The translations under genes were made by a program, and so were the position numbers. Below are positions 16,024 to 24,521 of a stretch of DNA of 64,000 nt, one piece after another (position 1 is the first letter of the stretch; each line of letters begins with the position of its first letter). The stretch lies in assembly GCA_947599925.1 (NCBI GenBank), contig CANQFT010000006.1:24482-88481 (forward strand). The letters are read 5' to 3'. The DNA comes from an uncultured Oscillospiraceae bacterium. GTDB taxonomy: Bacteria; Bacillota; Clostridia; Oscillospirales; Oscillospiraceae. The notes under the pieces were generated by a model. The model was not told the DNA's origin, did no database searches, and was given only the letters and a program-made list of their open reading frames with translations.

Positions 16024-17808
16024 TCATTGGTACAAAATGGCGAGGGAGTAGAGCAGGGAGTAGAACACCTGGGCGGCCTCCCCTCTGGTGGCGAGGGCGT
16101 TGGGGTCGATGTTCTCCGGCTCGTCCCACAGGAGGTTGACGGTGCTGGCGTTGTCTCCCAGGGCACAGGAGAGGAGCCACACCGAGGGCCGGGCCCACGG
16201 CGCGTAACCGCCCAGGTCCCGCAGGTCCCAGTCCTCCTGGCTGGACTGCCGGGCCACCAGGTCCAGATCGTCGTTGAGCCGACGGCCCAGGCGCCCCATC
16301 ACGGTGAAAAGCTCCTGCCGGGTCAGGGGCGCGTCCGGGACAAAGAGCCCCTGGCCCACACCCTCCATGAGCCCCTGGACGGAGACGGCGGCTACGGCGT
16401 CGGCGTACCAGGCCTGGGCGTCCACATCCGCGTAGCCCGCCGCGTTCTCCGGCACCCAGTACCGCAGGGCGTTGGCCAGCATCTGGGCCAGTTCCGCCCG
16501 TGTGAGGGTGTCCTGGGGATGAAACAGGCCGTCGTCCCGGCCCCGGATCAGGCCGTAGGCCCGCAGGGTGTTGGCAGCCCTGTCCTGGGCGGCGTCGCCC
16601 ATGGCGTCCGGAAAGCGGGTGTCGTCCACAAAGAGCTGGGCCACGTCCTGGAAGGTCTGGCGCCAATTCTCCGGGTCCTGGGCGAAGGTGAAGGCCAGAT
16701 CAACCGCCAGATTTTCGGCGGCCACGGGATCTTCCACCCAGAGGTCCGGGATGACGCCCAGGGCGTCGCTCGTGTTGCCGACGGGGGAGTAGGCCCTGGC
16801 GATGGTGATCTTCAGACAGTCCCCGTCAAAGTACTGAGGGTAGTTGCTCTGGTCCAGGATGCTCTGGGCCACGCCTTTGCCGTAGGTCCGGTCCCCCACG
16901 ACCACGCCGGCGTCGTAGTCCCGCAACGCGGCGGAAAAGACCTCGGAGGCGGAGGCGGAGTATCCGTCTACCAGGATGACCACCGGCTTGTCGGTGGCGG
17001 GGACGGAGCGGGAGGGGTAGGTCTCGTAAACGTAGCCGTCAGGACTTTCCGGGTCCTGGGTCCTGCCCCGGAGGGAGAGCATATTTCCCGGCCCGCAAAA
17101 GAGCCCGGCCGTGCGGGTGGCGGCCTCGGTGAGACCGCCGAGGTTGCCCCGCAGGTCGATGAGCCAGCACTGGGTCTCCGGGGCGTACCGGCCTATGATG
17201 TCGTGAAAGTGGCCCAGGGTCTCCTGGCCCCAGGTGGTACACTGGATGTAGCACACGCCGCCCTCCAGCAGTCTGCCGGTGGTGGAGGGGATGGCGACCG
17301 TCTCCCGGACCAGCGTCACCGTGTTTCGACTGCCGTCGCGGAGGTATGTAATGACCACCTCGGAGCCCTCCTGCCCGCGGATCATGGCGATGATCTGGTC
17401 GGGCTCCATGCCCTCGACGTCCACATGGTCCACCCCCACGATGACGTCGCCGGCCTCCAGACCGCCCCTGGCCGCGGGGCCGTTTGCCAGGACCTCCTCC
17501 ACCACAAAGGGGTCCTCCGCTGTCTGGGCACTGGTGACCATCCCGACGCCAACCAGCGTCTCGTCCTCCATGGTGCCCAGAAAGTCCTGGTACTCCTGGG
17601 CGGAGAGGAACTCGGTGTAGGGGTCGCCCAGGGCGTCCAACATCTGGTCCACCGTGGGCAGGTCCAGGATGCTCTGGTCCACGGGGTCAACGTAGTACAG
17701 CTCCAGAAGTTCCCCCGCCTGCTCCGCTGTCAGCGCCGAGGCGGGGGACGCCAGCAGAGCGAACAGCAGCGCGGCGGAGAGAGCGGCGCGGATATGGTTC
17801 TTTTTCAT
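16024..17808 (-). CDS. Secreted S41 (CtpA-type) protease with SLH domains
   Basis: 594 residues. Signal peptide 1-25 (cut near SPASA-L), a PDZ domain (about 85-165), then the S41 catalytic domain with Ser286 in GYSASASE and Lys311 in TYGKGVAQ; the 25-residue spacing matches the Ser/Lys dyad of tail-specific proteases. From about 395 to 590 there are three S-layer-homology-like repeats (AYGLIRGRDDGLFHPQDTLT, QGLMEGVGQGLFVPDAPLTR and a third weaker one), expected to anchor the enzyme to cell-wall polymer. RBS GGAGG 7 bp before ATG. Substrate unknown. Confidence 0.9.
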   Translation of the reverse strand: MKKNHIRAALSAALLFALLASPASALTAEQAGELLELYYVDPVDQSILDLPTVDQMLDALGDPYTEFLSAQEYQDFLGTMEDETLVGVGMVTSAQTAEDPFVVEEVLANGPAARGGLEAGDVIVGVDHVDVEGMEPDQIIAMIRGQEGSEVVITYLRDGSRNTVTLVRETVAIPSTTGRLLEGGVCYIQCTTWGQETLGHFHDIIGRYAPETQCWLIDLRGNLGGLTEAATRTAGLFCGPGNMLSLRGRTQDPESPDGYVYETYPSRSVPATDKPVVILVDGYSASASEVFSAALRDYDAGVVVGDRTYGKGVAQSILDQSNYPQYFDGDCLKITIARAYSPVGNTSDALGVIPDLWVEDPVAAENLAVDLAFTFAQDPENWRQTFQDVAQLFVDDTRFPDAMGDAAQDRAANTLRAYGLIRGRDDGLFHPQDTLTRAELAQMLANALRYWVPENAAGYADVDAQAWYADAVAAVSVQGLMEGVGQGLFVPDAPLTRQELFTVMGRLGRRLNDDLDLVARQSSQEDWDLRDLGGYAPWARPSVWLLSCALGDNASTVNLLWDEPENIDPNALATRGEAAQVFYSLLYSLAILYQ

Positions 17809-17832
17809 AGTCAGACCTCCAAACTCTCAGGG

Positions 17833-19491
17833 TCAAAGGCCCTGTTTGATGGCGCCCAGCAGGGCGGGCACCACTTGCTTTTTCCGGCTGACCACGCCCT
17901 CCAGCACGGCCTGGCCGTGGCGCACGGGGACGTGGAAGGCCCGCTGGGCAAGCTCCTGGGCGCCGTCGCCCACCATCACCAGGCGAGTGGTGGAGGTGGG
18001 GATATAGGTGAACATACAGAAGATATAGTCCAGCCGCTGTTTGGCCAGGGCCGTGGGCAGATAGGGCGTCAGCGCCGCCATAGCCGCCTCCAGGTTCTTC
18101 TCGGTCATAAAGTACCCGTGGCCCACGCCAAAGCGCGCCGCGGCGCTGGAGAAGATCTTGTAGTCGGTGCGCAGGATCTCCTCCGGCGACTTGCCGGAGA
18201 CGTCGCCGCCCCGGTCGAACATGGCCTGGGCGTACTGCTCCATCTCCACTTGGGCCAGACGGGCCAGACGGTCCGCGTGGCGGCGGTCCACATCGGTGCA
18301 GGTGGGGGAGCGGAACATCAGCGTGTCCGACAAAATGGCCGAGAGCATCAGCCCCGCCGTGGCCCGGTCAGGCTCCACGCCCATCTCGTCGTAGAGCTGG
18401 GAGATGATGGTGCAGGTGGAGCCCACGGGGACGTTGCGGAAGTACACCGGCCCCGCCGTCTCCAGCGCGCCGATGCGGTGGTGGTCCACGACCTCCAGCA
18501 CCTCCGCCTCCTCCAGCCCGTCCACGGCCTGGGACTTCTCGTTGTGGTCCACCAGGATCAGCTGCTTCTTGTGCAGATTCAGCAGATTCCGCCGGGAGAT
18601 CAGGCCCAGACAGCGGTTCTCCTCATCCACCATGGGGAAGTAGCGGTAGCGCAGTTCCGCGGTCTGCCGCCGCACGGTCTCCACCAGCGTGGTGGGGGTG
18701 AAGGTCACAAGGTCCTGGGTCTTCATGGCGTGGCGGATGGGCGCCGCCTGGACGATCATCTGCCCGGCCACATAGGGGGAGCAGGGCGTGACCAGCATGA
18801 CGCAGTCCTTCTCCTGGGCGAGCGCCCGGATGGTGGGGGAGACCCTGGCCCCGCCGCACACCACCACGCACCCGGCCCCGGCGTCTATGGCCGCCAGCTG
18901 GGAGTCGGCCCGGTTGGCCAGGATCACCACGTCGCCCGGTCCGATGGCGGCCTCCATGACCTCTGGCGTGCCCGCGCCCATCACGATGCGGCCCTGGACG
19001 GTCCTGCCCGCCGGAGACCCGGCCACCACCTGTGCCTCCAGCGTCTCGGCGATGTTTTCGTAGCTGGTCTCCGCACGGGCCAGCACCCGCTCGTCCACGC
19101 CGTCCATACTGCTGCCGGCCAGGTCCTTGACGGTCACAAGGCCCATCAGGTGGTCGCCCTCGTCCACCACGCACAGGGTGTCCGTGTTCCGGTCCCGCAG
19201 GGTGTGCCAGGCCCGGCGCAGGCTCATGCCGGGCTCCACGCCCTTTTCGCGGCGGTAGTCCGCGTCCTGCAGCTGGGGGCTGACGTCGGTGCAGAGCATG
19301 GGGCTGTCCACGCCGAAATACTCCAGCACGAACTCCGTCTCCCGGTTCACGAGCCCGGCCCGGCAGGGGAGATAGACCCGCTCCGGGTCCAGGATGGACT
19401 TGAGCCGGGCGTAGGCGATGGCGGCGCAGATGGAGTCGGTGTCCGGGTTTTTGTGTCCCAGCACCAGGATGGGGTGGGCGGCGCTTGGCAT
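17833..19491 (-). CDS. CBS-domain manganese-dependent inorganic pyrophosphatase (DHH family II)
   Basis: Hydrolyses pyrophosphate, with nucleotide control through CBS domains. 552 residues. DHH N-terminal motif GHKNPDTDS (about 12-20), a CBS-DRTGG-CBS regulatory insert (about 70-305, with CVVDEGDHLMGLVTVKDL as first CBS), then the second half of the DHH domain, EVVDHHRIG, and the DHHA2 C-terminal domain with SRKKQVVP. This is the form described from several Clostridia, where AMP/ADP inhibit and ATP or diadenosine polyphosphates activate. ATG at 19491 has AAAGGAG upstream; the longer open frame upstream lacks a better site. Confidence 0.93.
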   Translation of the reverse strand: MPSAAHPILVLGHKNPDTDSICAAIAYARLKSILDPERVYLPCRAGLVNRETEFVLEYFGVDSPMLCTDVSPQLQDADYRREKGVEPGMSLRRAWHTLRDRNTDTLCVVDEGDHLMGLVTVKDLAGSSMDGVDERVLARAETSYENIAETLEAQVVAGSPAGRTVQGRIVMGAGTPEVMEAAIGPGDVVILANRADSQLAAIDAGAGCVVVCGGARVSPTIRALAQEKDCVMLVTPCSPYVAGQMIVQAAPIRHAMKTQDLVTFTPTTLVETVRRQTAELRYRYFPMVDEENRCLGLISRRNLLNLHKKQLILVDHNEKSQAVDGLEEAEVLEVVDHHRIGALETAGPVYFRNVPVGSTCTIISQLYDEMGVEPDRATAGLMLSAILSDTLMFRSPTCTDVDRRHADRLARLAQVEMEQYAQAMFDRGGDVSGKSPEEILRTDYKIFSSAAARFGVGHGYFMTEKNLEAAMAALTPYLPTALAKQRLDYIFCMFTYIPTSTTRLVMVGDGAQELAQRAFHVPVRHGQAVLEGVVSRKKQVVPALLGAIKQGL

Positions 19492-19565
19492 AAGACGGCG
19501 CTCCTTTCTGGAGTGCGTAAGGTTTAGACGGTCTCCGCGGCGGCGAGGTTCCGCCGCACAGGGCC

Positions 19566-19574
19566 ATTCTACCA
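19566..19574 (-). promoter_or_regulatory. Extended -10 of the pyrophosphatase gene
   Basis: Minus strand TGGTAGAAT within ATCTGTGGTAGAATGG, 75 bp upstream of the start. The same 16-base string is found at the ferredoxin promoter. Confidence 0.55.
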
Positions 19575-19660
19575 CAGATTGTGCCCAAATGACAGATGAA
19601 ATTTCAAACCCGCCGGCATATTTTTACCGCCGCGGCGTAGGCTGTGTGGGGTGATGCTGT

Positions 19661-20137
19661 GTGAAGAGGACCAACTGGAGGGTATTTCTGGCGTTTTTGG
19701 CGCTGACAGAAGGGGTGGGTGCCCTGGCGGGCTGGTTGACCAGAGAGGGGGTCCAGGTCTACCAGGCCGCCGCCGTCAAACCGCCGCTGTCGCCGCCGGG
19801 CTGGGTGTTCGCCCTGGTCTGGACGGCGCTCTACGCGCTGATGGCCTTCTCCGCCGCCCGGATCTGGGCCGCGCCGCCGTCCAGGGCCCGGACCCTGGCC
19901 CTGGGGCTGTTTTTCGTCCAGCTGGCGGTCAATTTCTGCTGGCCGCTGTTGTTTTTCGGGCTCATGTGGTTCGCGCCGGCCCTGCTGTGGCTGGTGGCGC
20001 TGTGGGGGCTGGCGCTGTGGATGCTGGCCGCCTTCGAGGCCCTGGACGCTACCGCGGCCTGGGCCCAGGGGCCCTATCTCCTGTGGCTCACCTTCGCGCT
20101 CTACCTGAACTTCGCCGCCTGGTTTTTGAACCGCTGA
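19661..20137 (+). CDS. tspO: TspO/MBR-family membrane protein
   Basis: Five-helix membrane protein of the TspO/peripheral benzodiazepine receptor family, which bind porphyrins. 158 residues; conserved features are KPPLSPPGWVFALVWTALYALM (loop and helix 2) and NFCWPLLFF. GTG start at 19661 with GGGGTGAT 5 bp upstream. Monocistronic: it stands between the divergent pyrophosphatase and a terminator. Physiological ligand unknown. Confidence 0.92.
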   Translation: MKRTNWRVFLAFLALTEGVGALAGWLTREGVQVYQAAAVKPPLSPPGWVFALVWTALYALMAFSAARIWAAPPSRARTLALGLFFVQLAVNFCWPLLFFGLMWFAPALLWLVALWGLALWMLAAFEALDATAAWAQGPYLLWLTFALYLNFAAWFLNR

Positions 20138-20138
20138 G

Positions 20139-20187
20139 AAAAACATCGTCAAAGGAGCGGCGAGGCCACTTCTTTGACGATGTTTTT
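20139..20187 (+). terminator. Terminator hairpin after tspO, formed by a module-B-like repeat
   Basis: Long stem AAAAACATCGTCAAAG / CTTTGACGATGTTTTT around a GCGGCGAGGCC core; two mismatches. The inner part is module B of the intergenic repeat family in reverse orientation. Confidence 0.85.
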
Positions 20188-20238
20188 GCGGCCCGCCGCA
20201 GCGCACGGCCCGGCCACAAAGTGGCCGGGTCGCACGTT
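20188..20238 (+). repeat. Intergenic repeat module C (copy 1)
   Basis: Begins GCGGCCCGCCGCAGCGCACG directly after a terminator T-run and ends near GCACGTTT. It contains a CCCGGCCAC/GTGGCCGGG hairpin. Second copy at 40644-40693, also right after a terminator. Confidence 0.75.
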
Positions 20239-20255
20239 TCCGGGAACTTTTTTCG

Positions 20256-21323
20256 TCAGCCGCTCTCTTTTTCCACCAGCTGCCAGGGGACGGAGACGGA
20301 GCGGCAGGGCTCGCCCCGCAGCAGGCGGAGCATCTGCTCGGCGGCCAGCACGCCCAGGTTCTGGTTGCCGTGGGACAGAGAGGTGATCCGCACCGGCGCC
20401 AGCTCGCTGTAATGGCTGTTGTCAAAGCTGACCACCGCCATGTCCTCCGGGACCCGGACGCCGCGCTTTTTCAGCTGGGTGACCACGCGGATGGCCACCT
20501 CGTCGTTGTAGCACACCATGGCCGTGCAGCCCTCCGCACCGCTCAGGAGTTGGTCCAGATAGGGCTCGTGGAGAAAGAGCTCCCGGTCCTCGGTGTTGTA
20601 CCAAAAGACGCGCCGGTCCTCCAGAGGCAGGTCCAGGTCCCGCAGGGCCTCCACATAGCCGGAGTAGCGCTGGTGGCCCTGCATATCGTCGCTTTTGAAG
20701 ACCCCGGCGATGTTTTGGTGGCCCCGCCGGTGGAGATGCTCCACCAGCATCCTGCCGCCGCTTCGATTGTCCGCCAGGACGGAGGGGACGTCGGCCAGCT
20801 CCGGGTAGGCGCCGTTGATAAAGACCAGCCGCACCCCGCGGTCGATCAGCTTTTGGTAGAGGTCCAGATTGGGGTTGGGGAGGGCCGTCTTGCTGCCCTC
20901 TACCAAGATCCCATCCAGAGGCTTGACCGTCAAGAGGCTCTGGAGGATCTTCCGCTCGGTGGAGACCAGGTTCTGGGTGGCGTAGAGCAGGGGCGCGCTG
21001 CCGTTGGCGGCCAGGACCGACTCCACGCCCCGCAGGATGTGGGGGAAAATGTAGTCGCTGATGTAGGTGGTGAGCACCGCGATGACGAACGTGCGGGCCT
21101 CCTTCGACTTGGGGCGGACCCGCAGATGGGATCCGCTGCCCTGCCGCCGGGTGATCAGCCCCTCCTCCTCCAGCACCGTGAGGGCCCGGCGGACGGTCTG
21201 GCGGCTGATGCCGAAGTGGCGGCAGAGGGCCTGCTCGGTGGGGAGCAGGCCCCTGTCGCGGTAGAGGCCGCTTTCGATCTCTTGCCGCAGGGAATCGGCG
21301 ATCGCCTGGTATTTGGGCGTCAT
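20256..21323 (-). CDS. araR: GntR-type arabinose repressor, AraR-like
   Basis: 355 residues. N-terminal winged helix (about 2-68: KYQAIADSLRQEIESG, LPTEQALCRHFGISRQTVRR) of the GntR family joined to a LacI/periplasmic-binding-like sensor domain (from about 78, FVIAVLTTYISDYIFPHIL), which is the AraR architecture of Firmicutes. Expected to bind operators when L-arabinose is absent. ATG at 21323 with AAGGAGG upstream. Divergent from the arabinose operon. ATTTGTAC-type half sites lie upstream of both. An AT-rich TATAAA on the minus strand at 21483-21488 is a possible -10. The sugar assignment rests on the neighbouring araA/araD genes. Confidence 0.88.
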   Translation of the reverse strand: MTPKYQAIADSLRQEIESGLYRDRGLLPTEQALCRHFGISRQTVRRALTVLEEEGLITRRQGSGSHLRVRPKSKEARTFVIAVLTTYISDYIFPHILRGVESVLAANGSAPLLYATQNLVSTERKILQSLLTVKPLDGILVEGSKTALPNPNLDLYQKLIDRGVRLVFINGAYPELADVPSVLADNRSGGRMLVEHLHRRGHQNIAGVFKSDDMQGHQRYSGYVEALRDLDLPLEDRRVFWYNTEDRELFLHEPYLDQLLSGAEGCTAMVCYNDEVAIRVVTQLKKRGVRVPEDMAVVSFDNSHYSELAPVRITSLSHGNQNLGVLAAEQMLRLLRGEPCRSVSVPWQLVEKESG

Positions 21324-21416
21324 AGGGCGGTTGACCTCCTTGGGTGAGAGATGGGGGACCGGGTCCTCCGGCGCCGCGGCGGAACTTGTCACATCGCCGG
21401 AGGCGCGGGGCCGCAA

Positions 21417-21430
21417 ATTTGTACGCATCC
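21417..21430 (+). promoter_or_regulatory. Candidate AraR operator near araR
   Basis: ATTTGTACGCATCC, 94 bp upstream of the araR start. It matches the ATTTGTAC half of the AraR operator known from Bacillus; the second half is poor. Possible autoregulation. Confidence 0.45.
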
Positions 21431-21694
21431 TGCCGCGGGAAATGGCGCGGCGGGACGGGCGGCCAGAGGACCTCACCCTTATTTTATACAAGAAAACGGA
21501 GAAGGGAAAGGGGAAATTTGGCGGTTGGACTGTTAAAATATCGAATCCCATCCCCCTTTCGCGGCTCTCATTGTGCAAAATGACGGGGACTTTTGCCGGG
21601 GCGGACGGCGGGCGAGGGAAAAGAATCGATGAGAAAATATTTTGAAAACAGGCGGGTTTAGCTGTAATTTTTAAGGTTTTCAAAGGGAACAAGA

Positions 21695-21711
21695 ATTTGT
21701 ATCCGAAAAAT
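21695..21711 (+). promoter_or_regulatory. Candidate AraR operator 2
   Basis: ATTTGTATCCGAAAAAT: same ATTTGTA start and A/T-rich end as the other sites. Confidence 0.5.
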
Positions 21712-21728
21712 AGGGGACACGGGCGAAA

Positions 21729-21745
21729 ATTTGTATTGTTCATTT
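21729..21745 (+). promoter_or_regulatory. Candidate AraR operator 3
   Basis: ATTTGTATTGTTCATTT, 34 bp (about three helical turns) downstream of site 2, on the same face. Confidence 0.5.
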
Positions 21746-21757
21746 CCGGGAAAATCA

Positions 21758-21774
21758 AGAAATTTCATACAAAT
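21758..21774 (-). promoter_or_regulatory. Candidate AraR operator 4, abutting the -35 box
   Basis: Reads ATTTGTATGAAATTTCT on the minus strand and ends 2 bp before the operon -35 hexamer, where a repressor would block polymerase. Confidence 0.5.
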
Positions 21775-21776
21775 CG

Positions 21777-21805
21777 TTGACCGGAGAAAGCGCAAATGGT
21801 ATGAT
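21777..21805 (+). promoter_or_regulatory. Promoter of the arabinose operon
   Basis: TTGACC, 17 bp, TATGAT, 52 bp before the first gene. Confidence 0.8.
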
Positions 21806-21857
21806 GACCATGGCATAAACCCCGGCGAACGACCAACAAAATGGAAAGCGAGGAATT

Positions 21858-22904
21858 ATGATGAAGATGAAAAAGCTCTTGGCCCTGATGCTCTGCCTGG
21901 CCCTGGTGGGCTCCCTGGCCGCCTGCGGCGGCGGCGGCGAGGAAACTCCTGCCACCGACGCCCCCGACACCCCCGCCACCGACGCCCCCACCACCCCCGC
22001 TGACGACGCCCCCGCCGCTGACGGCCTGATCACCGTGGGCGTCATCAACAACGACCCCAACGAGTCCGGCTACCGCACCGCCAACGACGCGGCCATGCGG
22101 GCCACCTTCACTGAGGCCAACGGCTATAAGGCCACCTTCTACAACAACAACGACGCCGCCCAGCAGATCGCCACCGCCCAGCAGATGATCCAGGACGAGG
22201 TGGACTTCCTGCTCCTCTCCCCCGCCTCCACCACCGGCTGGGACACCGTCCTCCAGGACGCCCAGGCCGCCGGCACCCAGGTCATCCTCTTTGACCGTAT
22301 GCTGGAAGCCGACGAGAGTATGTACGTCGCCGCCGTGGTCTCCGATATGCCCGCCGAGGGCAAGACCGCCGTGGATTGGCTGGAGGCCCAGGGCCTGGAT
22401 GAGTACAACATCATCCACATCCAGGGCCACATGGGCTCCGACGCCCAGCTGGGCCGCACCGGCGCTCTGGACGAGAAGGTAGCGGCCGAGGCCAACTGGA
22501 ACTACGTCACCCAGCAGACCGCCGACTGGGACGAGGCCACCGCCAAGACCATCGTGCAGTCCGTCATCGACTCCGGCAAGGACTTCAACGTGATCTACGC
22601 CGAGAATAACGGCATGGCCCGCGGCGCCGCTGCCGCTCTGGACGCCAACGGCATCACCCACGGCGTGGACGGCGACGTCATCATCATGGGCTTCGACAGC
22701 GACAAGTGGGCCTTCGAGGAGGTCCTGGCCGGCCGCTGGAACTACATGGGCCTGTGCAACCCCCTCCAGGCCGACACGGTGGACGCCATCATCAAGGACC
22801 TGGTGGCCGGGAACGAGCCCGCTGAGAAGATCATCTACACCCCCGAGCAGGGCTTCGACGCCGCCCCGCTCCCCCAGGCCGACGTGGACAAGTACGGGAC
22901 CTGA
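21858..22904 (+). CDS. Sugar ABC transporter substrate-binding lipoprotein
   Basis: 348 residues. Lipobox around Cys23 (VGSLAAC), then a Thr/Pro/Asp linker with three near-identical TPATDAP units (about 30-53) and a periplasmic-binding domain of the YtfQ/RbsB type (ITVGVINNDPNESGYRTAND). First gene of the arabinose operon; the context with two permeases and one double ATPase matches the YtfQRT-YjfF class that takes furanose sugars. L-arabinose is the likely ligand by context. RBS GCGAGGAA before ATG. Confidence 0.92.
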   Translation: MMKMKKLLALMLCLALVGSLAACGGGGEETPATDAPDTPATDAPTTPADDAPAADGLITVGVINNDPNESGYRTANDAAMRATFTEANGYKATFYNNNDAAQQIATAQQMIQDEVDFLLLSPASTTGWDTVLQDAQAAGTQVILFDRMLEADESMYVAAVVSDMPAEGKTAVDWLEAQGLDEYNIIHIQGHMGSDAQLGRTGALDEKVAAEANWNYVTQQTADWDEATAKTIVQSVIDSGKDFNVIYAENNGMARGAAAALDANGITHGVDGDVIIMGFDSDKWAFEEVLAGRWNYMGLCNPLQADTVDAIIKDLVAGNEPAEKIIYTPEQGFDAAPLPQADVDKYGT

Positions 22905-22940
22905 TCGGCCTCTTCCACAGCAACATATTCTGTGACCCGG

Positions 22941-22972
22941 CACGCGGCGCGGCACCCCAGCCGCGCCGCGTG
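22941..22972 (+). terminator. Strong intra-operon hairpin after the binding-protein gene
   Basis: Perfect 13-bp GC stem (CACGCGGCGCGGC) with a 6-base loop, followed by TTCTATTA. Lies between binding protein and ATPase. Weak U-tract, so more likely an mRNA stabiliser or partial terminator that keeps binding protein in excess. Confidence 0.7.
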
Positions 22973-23006
22973 TTCTATTATCTGAAAGAATGGAGGCGTG
23001 TCCCGA

Positions 23007-24521
23007 ATGCAGGAAGGCGTAGTGTTGGAAATGCGCGGCATCTGCAAATACTTCCCCGGCGTGCGGGCCCTTCAGAACGTGGACTTCGTCCTGCGGGAAG
23101 GGGAGATCCACGCCCTGATGGGTGAGAACGGCGCGGGGAAGTCTACGCTGATCAAATGTCTGACCGGCGTGTACGCCAAGGACGAGGGCGACATCTACAT
23201 GGCCGGGCAGGAAAAGGCGGTGACCATCCGCTCTCCCCAGGACGCCCAGAACGCGGGCATCAGCACCGTGTACCAGGAGATCACCCTCTGCCCCAATCTG
23301 ACGGTGGCGGAGAACCTCTACATCGGCCGCTCCAAGGGCTTTGGGACCAGCTGGAAGCGGATGAACGCCGGGGCCAAAAAGATCCTGACCTCCCTGGGCA
23401 TCCCCGCCAGCCCCAAGCAGCAGTTGGGCACCTGCTCCATCGCCGTGCAACAGATGGTGGCCATCGCCCGCGCGGTGGATATGGAGTGCAAGGTCCTCAT
23501 CCTGGACGAGCCCACCTCCTCCCTGGACGAACAGGAGGTGGAAAAGCTCTTTGGCCTGATGCGCGATCTGAAGGCCAAGGGAGTGGGCATCATCTTCGTC
23601 ACCCACTTTCTGGACCAGGTCTACGAGGTGTGCGACCGCATCACCGTCCTCCGGGACGGCCAGCTGGTGGGGGAGTACGTCATCGAGGACCTGCCCAGGG
23701 TCCAGCTGGTCAGCAAGATGCTGGGCAAAGAGCTGGACGAGATGGCGGACATCAAGAGCGAGGTGGGCGCCGCCGCCGACGCGTCCGGGGAAGTCGTGCT
23801 GGAGGCCCAGGGCCTTTGCAGCAACGCGGGCATCAAGCCCTTTGACTTCTCGGTCCGCAAGGGAGAGGTCAACGGCTTCACCGGGCTGCTGGGCTCCGGC
23901 CGCAGCGAGTGCGTCCGGGCCATCTTTGGCGCAGACCACGTCACCGGCGGCACGGTGAAGGTGGAGGGCAAGCCCGCCCACATCCGCAAGCCCCTGGACG
24001 CCATGAAAAAGGGCATCGGCTATCTGCCGGAGGACCGGAAGGGCGACGGCATCGTGGGCGAGCTCAGCGTCCGGGAAAACATCATCCTGGCCCTCCAGGT
24101 GATGAAGGGCTTCTTCCGCCCGTTCACCAGGGCCCAGGCGGAGGCCTTTGCCGACGAGTACATCAAGCTACTGGAGATCAAGACCGCCTCGGCGGACACC
24201 CCCATCAAGTCCCTCTCCGGCGGCAACCAGCAGAAGGTCATCCTGGCCCGGTGGCTCCTCACAGACCCCAAGTACCTGATCCTGGACGAGCCCACCCGGG
24301 GCATCGACATCGGCACCAAGATCGAAATCCAAAAGCTGGTTTTGAAGCTGGCCGCCGAGGGCAAGAGCGTCACCTTCATCTCCTCGGAGATCGACGAGAT
24401 GCTGCGTACCTGCTCCCGGCTCATCGTCATGCGGGACCGCAAGACGGTGGGCGAGCTCACCGGCGAGGACTTGACCCAGGCCAAGATCATGGCCACTATC
24501 GCGGGAGGTGAAGCGCAATGA
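23007..24521 (+). CDS. Sugar ABC transporter ATP-binding protein (two domains)
   Basis: 504 residues, with two fused ABC domains as in RbsA/YtfR. First domain: Walker A GENGAGKST (39-47) and DEPTSSLD. Second domain: degenerate Walker A (GLLGSGRSE), LSGGNQQKV signature and DEPTRGID. ATG at 23007 preferred: GGAGG lies 10 bp upstream, while the in-frame GTG at 22998 would be only 1 bp away. Stop overlaps the next start (ATGA). Energises the two following permeases. Confidence 0.95.
   Translation: MQEGVVLEMRGICKYFPGVRALQNVDFVLREGEIHALMGENGAGKSTLIKCLTGVYAKDEGDIYMAGQEKAVTIRSPQDAQNAGISTVYQEITLCPNLTVAENLYIGRSKGFGTSWKRMNAGAKKILTSLGIPASPKQQLGTCSIAVQQMVAIARAVDMECKVLILDEPTSSLDEQEVEKLFGLMRDLKAKGVGIIFVTHFLDQVYEVCDRITVLRDGQLVGEYVIEDLPRVQLVSKMLGKELDEMADIKSEVGAAADASGEVVLEAQGLCSNAGIKPFDFSVRKGEVNGFTGLLGSGRSECVRAIFGADHVTGGTVKVEGKPAHIRKPLDAMKKGIGYLPEDRKGDGIVGELSVRENIILALQVMKGFFRPFTRAQAEAFADEYIKLLEIKTASADTPIKSLSGGNQQKVILARWLLTDPKYLILDEPTRGIDIGTKIEIQKLVLKLAAEGKSVTFISSEIDEMLRTCSRLIVMRDRKTVGELTGEDLTQAKIMATIAGGEAQ

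Larger units (their letters stand above)
21324..21857. other. 534-bp regulatory gap between araR and the arabinose operon
   Basis: Holds no gene I can support. Base composition drops to AT-rich from about 21480 to 21800, unlike the rest of the window. It contains four candidate AraR sites and the operon promoter, listed separately. Confidence 0.8.
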
